This document shows positions 11,058 to 23,587 of a stretch of DNA of 64,000 nt, one piece after another. The notes beneath the pieces were generated by a model. The model was not told the origin of the DNA and did not search any database. It saw only the letters and a list, made by a program, of their open reading frames with translations. Made by a program: the position numbers and the translations under genes. The stretch is from Antedon mediterranea (Eukaryota; Echinodermata; Crinoidea; Comatulida; Antedonidae), in NCBI RefSeq assembly GCF_964355755.1, contig NC_092675.1, positions 23,972,412 through 24,036,411 of the forward strand. Reading direction: 5' to 3'. Numbering within the stretch: position 1 is the stretch's first letter; every line of letters begins with the position of its first letter.

Positions 11058-12528
11058 ACTGTTTTGGTTTAAATACAGTATATGCTCTGTTTTATAAGCT
11101 TACTTGTACATAGACATCCATTTTAAAATTTAGTTTCCATTTTGTCATGCTTGTAAATTTTCATTATACTTCGCATGCACTATAGGTAGAGTATTAAAAA
11201 ATGAATTGCAGTTGGACATGCTTTTTGTCATATATACCAGTACATTACTTGATATACAAAATTATAGATAATCTTATACCCAGGCATATACTGTATCACA
11301 TATCAGCTTACCCAGAAAAATCCAGTAACCACAGTTTCAACCATTCACAAATAATAGACGTATTCGGCTGATCAATCGCAAACACTTCGCAGTTTATATA
11401 TGCATATAAACAGTGAGTTTGACGAGCTAGATCTGTTTGAATTTCTGATTTTAGAAACTAGTTGAAATGTTAAAAAATTAGTGTTGATTTAAAGGTGAAT
11501 ATATTACAGGAACTGTTATATAAATGTTACTTAAAAAAATAATAAGATTATATTTTACTCAGACAAGATGATAGTGATAGTGTTTAGTGATTTACACTCT
11601 AAAGTGTAGATATTTTTTATTACCTATGGTGATTGGTTATTTTAACATGCTTTATAAAATGCAACATGTTTCACTGGTCACCATATACTGTACATTTTAT
11701 TTCAGTAGTATTTGCACATATATGTTTTATTATTTTTGATTGGAAATAAAATAAATAAATCACTACTGTCCCAAATAAAACAATAATATTACAAAATTGT
11801 GTAGAGATAATTGTTGACCAGTTGAGAATGTTGCTTAACATATAAATCTATTTTAAATAGTATTTTTAATGGTAAAAATGTGTTGTTTTTGTGTAGTGTA
11901 CAACACTTTTGATGAATAAAGCTGATCCATTTTTAGCATTCATAAACTTTCTTTTTAAGTTTCTTAATAACTTGTTGCAGTCCTGTAAAACATACATTGT
12001 ACAGTATAGTATATAAAATATCTGATTTCTTCTTCTAGTATGATGTTTGTTTGCAGACGACTTGTTCTCCATTGTTCAGAGCTCTCTATCAATGTATGCA
12101 TTGATGTTCATGAGCTAATGACGATTGCTTTTATAATATTTAAAACCATGGACCTAAATTAGATTTATGTGGGTCCATGAATTGAAGGGTCGAAGAAGTC
12201 TTTTATACCTCCCTGATTTACCATTTGAATTTAACCCAACAAAATGACAATTACGACTAGTCTTCATGGTATTCAGGGAAGAGTGAAATTGGACTCTTCT
12301 CTAATTGGCCTACCACATTATAATATGTCGAAATAGGCAAAATTCAGCATATATAACTTATTTTCAGGTCGTCGCGGTTTTTTTTTTTTTTTTGGTGTTT
12401 AGTAAATGTTCATAAAACGCACTCTAGCAGGTCTACTGTTTTTATGTGGTCATTATATTAGAAATGCATCATTTTAAAATGACTGAACCCTGATAATCCA
12501 CAAAATGATTATAGGGCTCCTAGTTTTG
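11058..12528. other. 3' flank of MS4A-like gene (unit B)
   Basis: AT-rich, with several AATAAA signals (about 11745-11760 and 11918) that probably end the MS4A-like transcript, and a poly-T run near 12380. No exon was seen on either strand. Confidence 0.5.
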
Positions 12529-12529
12529 G

Positions 12530-12670
12530 TTTGACTTAATATTAGTAGAAAGAAAAATATTTTGGCACATATGGCGTTTCATACGTATACTAATTGAGCT
12601 TGTAAACTCGGACAAAAATCGAAATAAAAAATAAATAAATAAAAAAAGACAATAAATGCAGTCTTTCTTA
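12530..12670 (-). repeat. Dispersed repeat shared with 59808-59955 (unit B)
   Basis: Read on the minus strand this matches 59808-59955 over ~140 bp, including ACGTATGAAACGCCATATGTG and ACTAATATTAAG. That locus is unrelated single-copy DNA, so this is an interspersed element. The class is not recognised. Confidence 0.6.
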
Positions 12671-12722
12671 CGATTATGTGTTTTAATATTAGAGCGCTTA
12701 CATTTTTGAAAAAAACTTTTGC

Positions 12723-12772
12723 GTCGATCCATAGAGATATTATAGTGACTATAATATCTCTATGGTCGATCC
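12723..12772. repeat. 37-bp perfect palindrome flanked by an 8-bp direct repeat (unit B)
   Basis: 18-bp arms CCATAGAGATATTATAGT and ACTATAATATCTCTATGG around a single G (12729-12765), with GTCGATCC directly repeated on both sides. The layout resembles a tiny hairpin insertion with an 8-bp target duplication, the size used by hAT transposons. Duplicate at 29035-29084. Confidence 0.75.
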
Positions 12773-13121
12773 TAATGCATCTTGATTAACAAGAAACAAA
12801 ATGAGTGTGTAGACGTCAAAATCTCGCATATTTTTACATTTTACTATTCACATAAAGACTATATACTATATTAAATCATGGTTACCTCCATGCTTCTATA
12901 ATGTAAACTTTACGAATTTGTTTTCAAACGGAGAGTGATGTACCGTACTTTTATAAGCCTATTTGAATGATGGCGATATGCTTTGAATTAGGGACCGTCT
13001 TATCAATTTGAGAAACTCTCCTTACTCGCTCATTTTGATTACAAATTCAGCCAGGACAGTTTTATATTGTTCAATTATTTTCAATTTATCAGCTAGTACG
13101 GTCATCTTTTGATATATTGAC

Positions 13122-15478
13122 ATGGATCATGTATTACTAATGAAAGTAACCAGTATTATGTGTATAGTAGAAGCTGTACAACGCAAGAAGAAAGCTTTAA
13201 ACAGACTGCAAAAGAAACGTAGTGTTTGGGTAAAACCATGGATAGAACGCCGACAATTACACCATGGAGCATATTATGACCTTTTAAAAGAACTGGAGGC
13301 AGAGGATATAAAAAGAGACAAATATTTTCCACACATGGACAAATCATCATTCGATGATATTTTGGAAAAAATAACTCCCTTAATAAAAAGAGAGGACACA
13401 CATATGAGAAAAGCAATTTCCCCAGAAGAGAGATTGGCTTTAACGCTTCGTTTTTTAACATCAGGTAAGAATGTCGAATTACTTAGCTTCTTGCTTTCTC
13501 TCCGATCTAGCTAGCCTAGAATCCGGTCTATAAAAATAAACCTCATATATCTTGCTTTTACAGTATAGATAGATATGTTAAGCTCTGTCTACCCTATCGC
13601 ACTAGTTGACAATAAAAATGTGTGATGTGCCCAAATATGGTAGCGTTATGACATTGTGTCCATATATGGGCACATCACGTTTTCTGTTGTCACATAAAGT
13701 TTGATAGTGTAGACAGATCGCTTTTCTGGATCTGTAATTTTCTAAACATCAGATCTAAACTGCTAAAATAATCAGTTACAACAACGTATTTTACTTTAAA
13801 CTGCATGATGTTTTCATTTTTAGGGTTTTATTGTATGTTATTGTATTGTTATATGCTGGTTGAAAAATTAAAAGAAACACAACGGCATAAATACGGATAG
13901 ATTAGTACAGTATTCGGTGTAATTGCGGGTACAAATATATTTAGCTTTTTTGGTATTTGACTCCAGAAGCGTATTGACCAAACTGTGATGAATAGATTTA
14001 AATCCCCCTACCTAGTTTTTAGAATGCATGTGGGTATATTTTTCCAATGCCATCCGATCAACAAAAATTATATACCTCCATGTTACAACTCACATAGTCA
14101 TAGTTTACACGAGCAGACAACGTTGTGCATAGGTTTCGTTATTCAAATTTACATCTGAAGTAGTTTATAAATGTAGACTGTGCACTCAACAAAAAATGCT
14201 CATAAAAAGACCCGATTGAAATATCAAAATAAATGATTTCTTTTGTCTAGGAAACACATATCAAGATATGGAGTGTCTTTATAGAGTTCCACGGAGCACC
14301 TTGAGTAAATTGATTCCTGAAACATGCAAAGCCATTTATGATGTGCTGAAAGAGGATTACTTAAAGGTATAGAATAACATTAATATTTATTTTTATTCAC
14401 ATGAACCTGCACTAGTCCGTGTAGCACCCCCCCCCCCCCACTAATTATTATAAGCTGTTATTGTGCGAGATATAACCATGGAGCCCTGACTGAGTGATCA
14501 CTGGTTGGTGCTGTCTGATGTTAAATGTGATATGAAAATAAAAGTAAAAAATGCTTTGAAGAATCCGCATCCGGATTTTTATATATAAGTTTACGTTTCT
14601 AAAAAAAATTTAAATTATGTCATTACAATGACCAAATACACTATACATGTTTTTATTGCAATTACATAGGTTCCTGAAACAGAAGACGATTGGCTAAAAG
14701 TAGCTGAAGGTTTTAAAGAAAAATGGCAGTTTCCCAATTGTATTGGAGCACTAGACGGACAAATTATACAAATAAACCCACGGCCTGGATGGGTATCAAT
14801 GTATAAAAACAATTTCAGTATTATTCAAATGGCATTAGTTGATGCAGACTATAAATTCATATATGTTGATGTCGGCTGTAGAGTGGATGATGGTGGAGTA
14901 TGGCATGGGTGTTCGTTGAAAAAAGCTCTTGATGACGGTACGATCAATATTCCAGGCCCACAATGCCTTCCTGGAAGGGAGAAACCAATGCCTCATGTAA
15001 TAGTGGCTGATAAAGTTTTTCCTTTGAAAGAAACTATTATGAAACCTTATCCATCAAGAGGAATAAGTAAGGAAAAGAAATCTTCAACTACCGTCTTTCA
15101 AGGGCAAGGAGGACAGCGGAGAATGCTTTTGGAATCCAGACAAATCGATTCCGTGTATTTCAGCAACCATTTAGAGCACACCCTAATAACGTAAGGTCAA
15201 TGGTTTTAAGTACGTGTGTACTTCACAATTATTTACTCACCAAGCCCAGTTCAAGAAATATATACACATTAAATAATCTCGATGTAGAAAATATAAAAAC
15301 TGGAATAGTGACTGAAGGAAGTTGGCGAAGAGGTCCAACCCCAAATGGAATAGCTCCTTTAGAATCACAATGTGGTAACAGGGCTGGTGGTCCGGCTAAA
15401 CTTGTACAAAATGAGTTTTGTGACTATTTTAATGGAAATGGTAAAGTTGAATGGCAGTGGAGAGTTGGACTAGAGTAA
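13122..15478 (+). pseudogene. PIF/Harbinger transposase (HARBI1-like), frameshifted copy (unit B)
   Basis: Three exons, 13122-13464, 14251-14366 and 14670-15478, match the open copy at 29434-31794. The third exon lacks one A in the AAGGAAAAAG tract near 15075, which shifts the frame before the RLSRARRTAENAFGI motif and so removes the catalytic glutamate. The final ~90 codons reopen in another frame (15200-15478). Otherwise it is almost unchanged, with the DDE_Tnp_4 hallmark GALDG still present in exon 3, so inactivation is very recent, or the missing base is a sequencing error in a homopolymer. A MITE sits in intron 1 (13581-13722). Confidence 0.85.
13581..13722. mobile_element. Tourist-like MITE in transposase intron 1 (unit B)
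   Basis: AGCTCTGTCTACCC at the left and GATAGTGTAGACAGATCGCT at the right form imperfect terminal inverted repeats, with TTA on the left flank and CCATATATGG inside. Same family as 1306-1429. Confidence 0.78.
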
Positions 15479-16089
15479 CATTGTAAACATAATGTCACAA
15501 ACGTACAATTTTGTATATTTCTCGCCAAATTATAAAGCGACCCATTTCCAACATGTGGGTCAGATCATGGAGGATACCTCCATAGTCAGATACTGTAAAA
15601 TAAAATGGTTGTAAAACAGTTGTAAATTATATTTAATCAAATTATGTATTTAATGAAAGACAACTTCGTGAATTGTGCTTTTTGTTGTTCATTTGTTGGC
15701 GTCAGGTAACGGATTGATTCAGACAAAATTTAATTTGCTATAATTATACAATATTTAATTTTAGATTATTTTATTATTATTATTTAAGATTACAGTACAG
15801 AATCGGGAGAAGTTAATGTAATTAAGCCAGCAAGAAGAAAACAATTATACATTAAATAATTTACACAAATGTACAGTATTATAAAATGTATTAAACTTTT
15901 CTTTGGTTTATATAATGGTTTGGTAATAATACTTTAATAAGACAATCTACAGAACACTCTGAATAAATGTTGAATAAATGTTATTCTTAGAAGGATACGA
16001 ATTGATTGATTATTGGTGGTGGTGGTTGGTTAGGTGGTGGCTGATTATCGGTGGTGGTTGGTTAGGTGGTGGCTGATTTATTGGTGGTA
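15479..16089. other. 3' flank between transposase and decayed MADF gene (unit B)
   Basis: The two genes converge here, transposase on + and MADF on -. No exon was seen. GGTGG-type minisatellite steps begin near 16009 and mark the 3' end of the MADF pseudogene. Confidence 0.5.
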
Positions 16090-16958
16090 GTTGCTAATAA
16101 ATCTGATGAGAATATTTAAACTGAGAATTGTTTTGTAGCTCTTCGTCCTCATCAGGTATTCTAAATATCACCTCCTTTGTTGAATCGCTTTGCGCTTAAG
16201 CCTAGGAGTTGTTATTCTTTTCAACCACATTGTGAATAATTCCCCTGATGCAGATCTTCATCATATTGGCTCCTGTTTCGTTCTTAGATGATGATGTAGT
16301 GGCTGTACGCAAAGCTTCTGTTGCAGCTAACATGAAATCGTCATATGGGGTTCCCTTTACCTTTTTATTGTTGTTATTAGGCGTTAGATGCCTACCCGAA
16401 GAAGTGTATTTTCCTATTCCTGTGGAATTCTTGCTAGTTTGAATAGCATCACAATCATCATCAACATCTTCATAATCAAAATAATCCGCATATTTATCAG
16501 TGATGTAAATTGACTTATTAGGCTCCTAAAAATTAAATAATATGTCATTACACTAAATATAAGCCTAAATTGAAATATGTCATTTACACTAACTATAGGC
16601 CTAGGCCTAAATTATAAATGGGCCTACATTATAAATATACATATGGCCTACACCCTCAAATCCATTAGCATTACGTTGTTGTAATAGTGCTGGTAAAGCT
16701 AGACTGTACCGTAAACATACTACAAAAGAAGTTTTTAGTCGCGTGCAACGCGACTTACTATGTCGTTCGGTTGATCGGTCGGTCGGTTGGTAGGTCGGTA
16801 AACACTAACATGTATATGTCCTTGTTACCTAATTACTTCAATGGCAAATGGTCTATGTTCTTTAATAGCAAAGTCAATTTTAGACTGCTTAAATAATTAC
16901 CAAATTTGAAACGGCAAGCTGCTGCTGCTGAAAAATGTGTGGCAGCACGAAATGCATC
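16090..16958 (-). pseudogene. Decayed MADF-domain gene (unit B)
   Basis: Minus-strand last exon, about 16525 down to 16090, aligns with that of the intact MADF gene: same acidic start, the HLTPNN and DDFMLAATEALRTATTSSS segments, then the AMWLK region. It is broken by a 2-bp insertion in the GGAGCC..GATGAAGAT stretch (unit C has the original length) and a 1-bp loss soon after. The middle exon survives only as 16901-16958. Its position, converging on the transposase with ~0.5 kb between, is what a Harbinger element's second gene would have, so this was probably the transposase's original partner. Confidence 0.75.
16751..16828. repeat. GGTCGGTCGGTT-type short repeat (unit B)
   Basis: Copy of the element at 448-525. 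Confidence 0.5.
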
Positions 16959-17402
16959 CTAAATTCACTGTCACTCTATTATGGGAAAGGCCGGTCCGGG
17001 ACATTATTCGAGCGCTTTTTTTAACCATGTGAACAAAAAATAAGCGTATCAATACCGGAGTGGTGCAATTTAGAAGTCTATTCCATGAAGTAAATTATTC
17101 CATGATTATTCCGAAATGTTTCGCACTTCAACCTACGTGGGAACAATTAATATTTTTTTAAACATTACTGATAGTTGCCTTTACGTAAATTTATATATAG
17201 ATACGATCTATTATGTTCATCCAATTCAATGGTGAACCCATTCAATACACTAATGGGCACAATTTGGGATTGACAGGCGTCCCGGGGGAAGGATCAACTT
17301 CTTATAAAATATAACTGAGCAGTCAAGTTTCTTTCACTCAGTCAGTATAGCGGTATAGCCAGTTATATTATGATTATACAGTACCGGAACTAGTTACTCT
17401 GA

Positions 17403-17628
17403 GTTATTATAGTTGAAAATGATAATTTGAAAAAAATATATAATTTAATAAACCGTAATAAAATCAGTGAGATCTGCCATCCTCAACATAATACTATCTC
17501 TGTCTACACTATCAAGTTATTATAGTTGAAAATGATAATTTGAAAAAAATATATAATTTAATAAACCGTAATAAAATCAGTGAGATCTGCCATCCTCAAC
17601 ATAATACTATCTCTGTCTACACTATCAA
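17403..17628. repeat. 113-bp direct tandem duplication (unit B)
   Basis: Identical arrangement to 1100-1325. Confidence 0.85.
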
Positions 17629-17732
17629 ACTTTATGTACTCAATTATGGTAGTGATATGCCATCATTATGTCCATATATGGGCACGTCATCACATTTTTG
17701 ATTACATAAAGTTTGATAGTGTAGACAGACCT
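17609..17732. mobile_element. Tourist-like MITE (unit B)
   Basis: Duplicate of the hairpin element at 1306-1429, with the same arms and the CCATATATGG core. Confidence 0.8.
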
Positions 17733-18423
17733 TAAGAAAATAGCTATTCGGATTAAATATTGAATGATCATCAAGAAAAACTACAAAAAAGCAATTATTA
17801 TGCAAATGCATTTAGACAAAAGCACAGTACTGTAATTAGAAATAGAACTAAGAGGATGTCCCAACTGTAAAATGTTTAAACAACAAACCTAAAACGATGA
17901 ATACAATTATCAATCTCGGATCAATAAACTATTGTAAAACGGTCCTTTATTGGAGAACCTTTGCTAAAACCAACCCGTTAATTCATTAATAAAAGAAAAG
18001 TTAATTTCTTGTTCAGTAGGCCTAAATATCTCAATGTAATTCGAGCCAAATTGTTAATGAATAATCTTGCAGTATTACATAATGATCTGTTTAATCATTT
18101 GATCGTGCTGGGAAGGAATGACAGGTTTAACACAGTTTGATACTCTATATCAATCATCTATAAAAATGGTAAAGACTGGTGAAAAACTCGACGTGAGCTT
18201 ATATAGTAACGCAAGGAAATCGACATGAGAAAACCTTCAGAAAAGCGATTGATTATTTTATTGTAACATTGTCATTAGGCCTATTACAGTATACAGTTCC
18301 ACACAATATTCTTAGTAAATTGAGTGTTTAAATTGCAAATCCATTTATTTATTTATTATTTATGAATGACGATTTTATCATTTATGAAGAAGCTGTAGTT
18401 GCGAGGGAAAAAATGTGGAACGT

Positions 18424-18768
18424 TTTGGTGGTGGTTGATTTATGTGGTGGATGATTATTGGTGGTGGCTGATTGGTTGGTTGTGGATAATTTGGCTGTGG
18501 GCTGATTTGGTGATGGCTGATTGGTTGATTTGGTTGTAGGCTGATTTGGTGGTGGCTGATTGATTGGTGGTGGCTAATTTGGTTGTAGGCTGATTTGGTG
18601 GTGTCTGATTGTGGTGCTGGCTGATTTGGTGGTAGATGATTTTTGGCGGTGGATGATTATTGGTGGTGGTTGATTTGGTGGTGGCTGATTATTGGTAGTG
18701 GCTGATTTATTGGTGGTGGTGGCTGATTTATTGGTGGTGGTGGCTGATTTGTTGTTGGTGGTGGATGA
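18424..18768. repeat. GGTGGTGGCTGATTT minisatellite (unit B)
   Basis: Same as 2121-2465. Its right end encodes the Pro-rich MADF tail on the minus strand. Confidence 0.85.
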
Positions 18769-19613
18769 TTATAAATATGAGGGGAATAGTTAAACTGAGA
18801 ATTGCTTTGTTGCTCTTCGTCCTCATCAAGTATTCTAAATATCACCTCCTGCATTTGCTGAATCGCTTTGCGCTTAAGCCTAGGAGTTTTTATCCTTTTC
18901 AACCACATTGCAAATAGTTTCCCCTGTTGCAGATCTTCATCATCGGCTCCTGTTTCATTCTTATTCGATGATGATGTAGTAGCTGTACGCAAAGCTTCTG
19001 TTGCAGCTAACATGAAATCCTCATGTGGGGTTCTCTCATTAATTGTCTTTAACTTTTTATTGTTTTTAGGTGTTAGATGCTTAGCCGCAGGGTATTTTCT
19101 TGTTCCTGTAGAATCCTTGCTAGTTTGAAGAGCATCACAATCATCACCAACATCTTCATAATCAAAATAATCTGCATATTCATCAGTGATGTAAATTGAC
19201 ACATTAGGTTCCTGAAAAATAAAACAGATGACACCAACAATATGTTACCAAAATATACATAATTTATTGCAAAACAGATAGGTTGAAGGTTTAGGAAAAA
19301 TGAAATTTCCCCAAAAGTCAAATTCTAATACTTGTGAGAAGGAAGAGAGGCGCGTACCCAAATGAAATAGCGCCGTATTACACTTACAGTGACTGTGGTA
19401 TACAGGAATTCCTAAAACTAGAAAAGGATTTTGTATTGTTTGTACATGATTATTTCAATAACAACATAGAGTCAAATGCGTCAATGGCAACTGCTAATAA
19501 ACATTGTAAACTTACAATTTTGTATATTTCTTACCAAATTTGAAACGGATAGCTGGCTAGCAAAATGTGTGGCAGCAAGAAATGTATCAAGTTGTTCAAA
19601 ATACATCCACTTA
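18657..19613 (-). pseudogene. MADF-domain Harbinger partner gene, 5'-truncated (unit B)
   Basis: Open last exon at 18657-19211 and a middle-exon stub at 19535-19613. It has the same 787-bp deletion as the unit A copy, removing the start codon and most of the MADF fold. It differs from unit A by one visible amino acid (K to R in the MWLKKIK segment). Confidence 0.8.
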
Positions 19614-19661
19614 CAACATGTTTGTATTGCTCAGAATTTGATACCAATTTTTTTACAACAG

Positions 19662-21335
19662 CTCAAGTATACCAAAATGACTATAGTTGAGAACAGTGGT
19701 AAACTGGATCGTACATTAATGTTATTTGTTGTATATTATTACGTTTATCCTATTCTTTATCACTGTGCTCAAGTATACCAAAATGACTATAGTTGAGAAC
19801 AGTGTTAAACGGGATCGTACATTAATGTTTTTTGTTGTATATTGTTAAGTTTATCCTATTCTTTATCACTGTGCTCAAGTATACCAAAATGACTGTAGTC
19901 GAGAACAGTGTTAAACGGGATCGTACATTAATGTACGTTTTTTGTTGTATATTGTTAAGTTTATCCTATTCTTTATCACTGTTCTCAAGTATACCAAAAT
20001 GACTATAGTTGAGAACAGAGTTAAACTGGATCGTACATTAATGTTTTTTGTTGTATATTGTTAAGTTTATCCTATTATCACTGTTCTCAAGTATACCAAA
20101 ATAACTATAGTTGAGAACAGTGTTAAACTGGATCGTACATTAATGTTTTTTGTTGTATATTGTTAAGTTTATCCTATTCTTTATCACTGTTCTCAAGTAT
20201 ACCAAAATGACTATAGTTGAGAACAGAGTTAAACTGGATCGTACATTAATGTTTTTTGTTGTATATTGTTAAGTTTATCCTATTCTTTATCACTGTTCTC
20301 AAGTATACCAAAATAACTATAGTTGAGAACAGTGTTAAACTGGATCGTACATTAATGTTTTTTGTTGTATATTTTTAAGTTTATCCTATTCTTTATCACT
20401 GTGCTCAAGTATACCAAAATGACTATAGTTGAGAACAGTGTTAAACTGGATCGTACATTAATGTTTTTTGTTGTATATTTTTAAGTTTATTCTATTCTTT
20501 ATCACTGTGCTCAAGTATACCAAAATGACTATAGTTGAGAACAGTGGTAAACTGGATCGTACATTAATGTTATTTGTTGTATATTATTAAGTTTATCCTA
20601 TTCTTTATCACTGTGCTCAAGTATACCAAAATGACTATAGTTGAGAACAGTGTTAAACGGGATCGTACATTAATGTTTGTTGTTGTATATTGTTAAGTTT
20701 ATCCTATTCTTTATCACTGTTCTCAAGTATACCAAAATGACTATAGTTGAGAACAGTGTTAAACTGGATCGTACATTAATGTTTTTTGTTGTATATTGCT
20801 AAGTTTATCCTATTCTTTATCACTGTTCTCAAGTATACCAAAATGACTATAGTTGAGAACAGTGTTAAACGGGATCGTACATTAATGTTTTTTGTTGTAT
20901 ATTGTTAAGTTTATCCTATTCTTTATAACTGTTCTCAAGTATACCAAAATGACTATAGTTGAGAACAGTGTTAAACTGGATCGTACATTAATGTTTTTTG
21001 TTGTATATTGTTAAGTTTATCCTATTCTTTATCACTGTGCTCAAGTATACCAAAATGACTATAGTTGAGAACAGTGTTAAACGGGATCGTACATTGTTGT
21101 TGTATATTGTTAAGTTTATCCTATTCTTTATCACTGTTCTCAAGTATACCAAAATGACTATAGTTGAGAACAGTGTTAAACGGGATCGTACATTAATGTT
21201 ATTTGTTGTATATTGTTAAGTTTATCCTATTCTTTATCAATGTGCTCAAGTATACCAAAATGACTATAGTTGAGAACAGTGTTAAACTACATCGTACATT
21301 AATGTTATTTGTTGTATATTGTTAAGTGTATTCTT
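19662..21335. repeat. 106-bp minisatellite, about 16 copies (unit C)
   Basis: Duplicate of 3359-5032 with the same unit order and the same private variants (for example the TACG insertion), so the whole block was copied with the large unit rather than expanded separately. Confidence 0.92.
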
Positions 21336-23587
21336 TATTCTTATTAATTGTACTAAATTATTAAAAGAAACAGTAGTAAGCATAACATTTCCCCACTCCT
21401 ACATTAGCATGGTAGGACATTGTAATGGTCGCAGGTGGCTCAACTTTACTGCAATGGGATGGACATGGTCCTACTTCCACCTTACCATCCAATAGGATTC
21501 CAGTAAATTTCCTTTACTACCAATCATAATTCAGTAATTAAATGACCCCTTAAGTTAACAAGGAAATCAGCCTATCCCATTATACCGGTAGGCTTCGTCG
21601 TTACAGGCGTACTGCGGTAATAGTTGAGAATTCTCAACTAGCCAATTTGGTATATTTTATATACCTGTCACAACATGTTACCTCTTCGAATCCGAGGTGT
21701 TTTTTGGAAACGTAATAAGTACACAACCATGGCCCAACTTATTGCATCATCAACAGCCAATGAAACGCCTTGGATTGGATTGGTATTTTAATATATTTAA
21801 TATTTAAAAATATTGTGACGAATTCCCAAACATAATTAATATTATAGGCCAGAATAAAATACACGTTGTTGTTATTATGATTGTACTACAATATAAGTCA
21901 CACGGTATATTGATTTTTTGAACGAGTTCTAACGCATAGTATGAGGATTGACAAATATTTCTTCTTTTTCTCTTTCATGATTTAACACGCATTGACATTT
22001 GAAAATAAATTGTGCGATATTAGCATGAATAAATATTATTTTTGTCATTAAATAAGACCGTATAAATAACAACTCAAATAGATGAAATTAGTATAAATAT
22101 AAACTACAACATCTTGATTTTTATTGGTATTAGTGTTTGTTCAGCAAATTGCTAGTGCGGCGTGCTATCGGGGTTTTTTCTGCGTATTAAATTTTGGCCC
22201 TCCGGCATTTTAATTATGTTAAAGTAATTTAATAAATTAAGATTGTAGGTCTATGTGTAAAACCCTGAGTTTTTTTCCAATTCCTAAATACCAATTGTTT
22301 CATAACATGAACGCAATACATTGATGATCAGAGGTGTGACAACAAATATTCGAATTAAAGAAAAAGCCTGAAGACCCACATCATCAGAAAATGAACTTAA
22401 TAGTATGAACGTTTACACCAAGACATTTTATCAAAATTAAAAACCGTAGCTAACTTTGTGAAGCGTTTCATTAGTTAATTAATTTATTAATTTGTCCATG
22501 GTTAATATTTAAAAAGTTGAAAACAAGAAATAGCCTAACAAATACAGAACCATTTATAACTAATGTTGAAAACACAGATGGAATATTTATGCTTGGTCAC
22601 ATTTTAAGGCTTGAATAGTGCATTTTAGCAGCTCTAAAATATTTTCAGTACGCCGCGGAGTGTGACCAACGGGTCTTTTCACAACTTTATTTAACGACTT
22701 TATTTATCTACTAAACTGTGGCCTTACAAATTATTTTAATAAACTGAGAGAAACTGCAGCAAATCGTGGTCAAATTTATTTTAATTACTGTACTATTATA
22801 GCTTGTTTATGCAAGAAAGACATTACTAATTATTTATAAAAGAGAAAATTTTCATTATGAAATGTTAGTCGTAATCCCAGTCCCAAATACCCATTGTATT
22901 GTCGAGTCAGCTAGCCGTTGTAGAAGCTTTCGTGACGTGATACAGTTTCCCAAAAGAACCATTTCCGCTACACAATTATACCTCGTTTATGTGTGACGTT
23001 TTCACATCCGTGTTGGTGATATCGTCGCGATCTCTCTCTCCCCCCCCCCCTCCCCCTTTCCCATGGAAAGTGTGGTGGCGGTATACTCTTCATTATTTAT
23101 TATTATTATTGTACCACCGTTGTTGATTGATCATACTTTTTTGGCCTAGGCCTAGTATTATTGAATTTGGCAATTTAATATGTAAGTATGGAGTATTATA
23201 TATCATAAATACTGTAGGCTTAACCACCCAACCACCCTTTTCAATGTACCATTAGTATAATATACAGTACCAGTGGTATTGTAACAAGTTTTTCCCTGAT
23301 ATATTGATATACAGTACTAAGTTGGAATTTACATGCATTGTGAAATAGCTCTATTTCCTCAATATATTAAAACTAAAGTCACATGTCTGATAGAGTCAGA
23401 TGGATGGTTGATGGTATGGTGTTATTGTTGTTGCATTATTTGTTGTGTCTTTTTTTTACTTATCTATATAGTTTAAATATATTTTTTTTAAACTTACACT
23501 ACAGGAAAGAATAGATTTTTTTTTATACTCATCAGAAATAATACCATAATAAAGTTTTGTATTTTTTGTTTCTAGCTCGCTTGAAAA
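21336..23587. other. Intergenic, upstream of MS4A-like gene (unit C)
   Basis: Counterpart of 5033-7276. The palindrome is at 21621-21640. From about 22785 to 23520 it differs from unit B by several small indels and a C-rich replacement (a run of C near 23040), while both sides are almost identical to unit B. Confidence 0.5.

Larger units (their letters stand above)
16959..18423. other. Gene-free stretch of unit B
   Basis: Same content as 656-2120: a 113-bp duplication at 17403-17628 and the MITE at 17609-17732. No exon seen. Confidence 0.6.
3360..19662. repeat. Tandem array, unit B (complete, ~16.3 kb)
   Basis: Holds minisatellite, MS4A-like gene, Harbinger transposase (frameshifted), decayed MADF gene and truncated MADF gene. 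It matches unit C at offsets of 16303-16316 with few differences, except for a diverged patch near 6480-7220. The right end (16304-19662) is almost identical to unit A and shares with it two deletions and a 113-bp duplication that unit C lacks. Confidence 0.9.
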
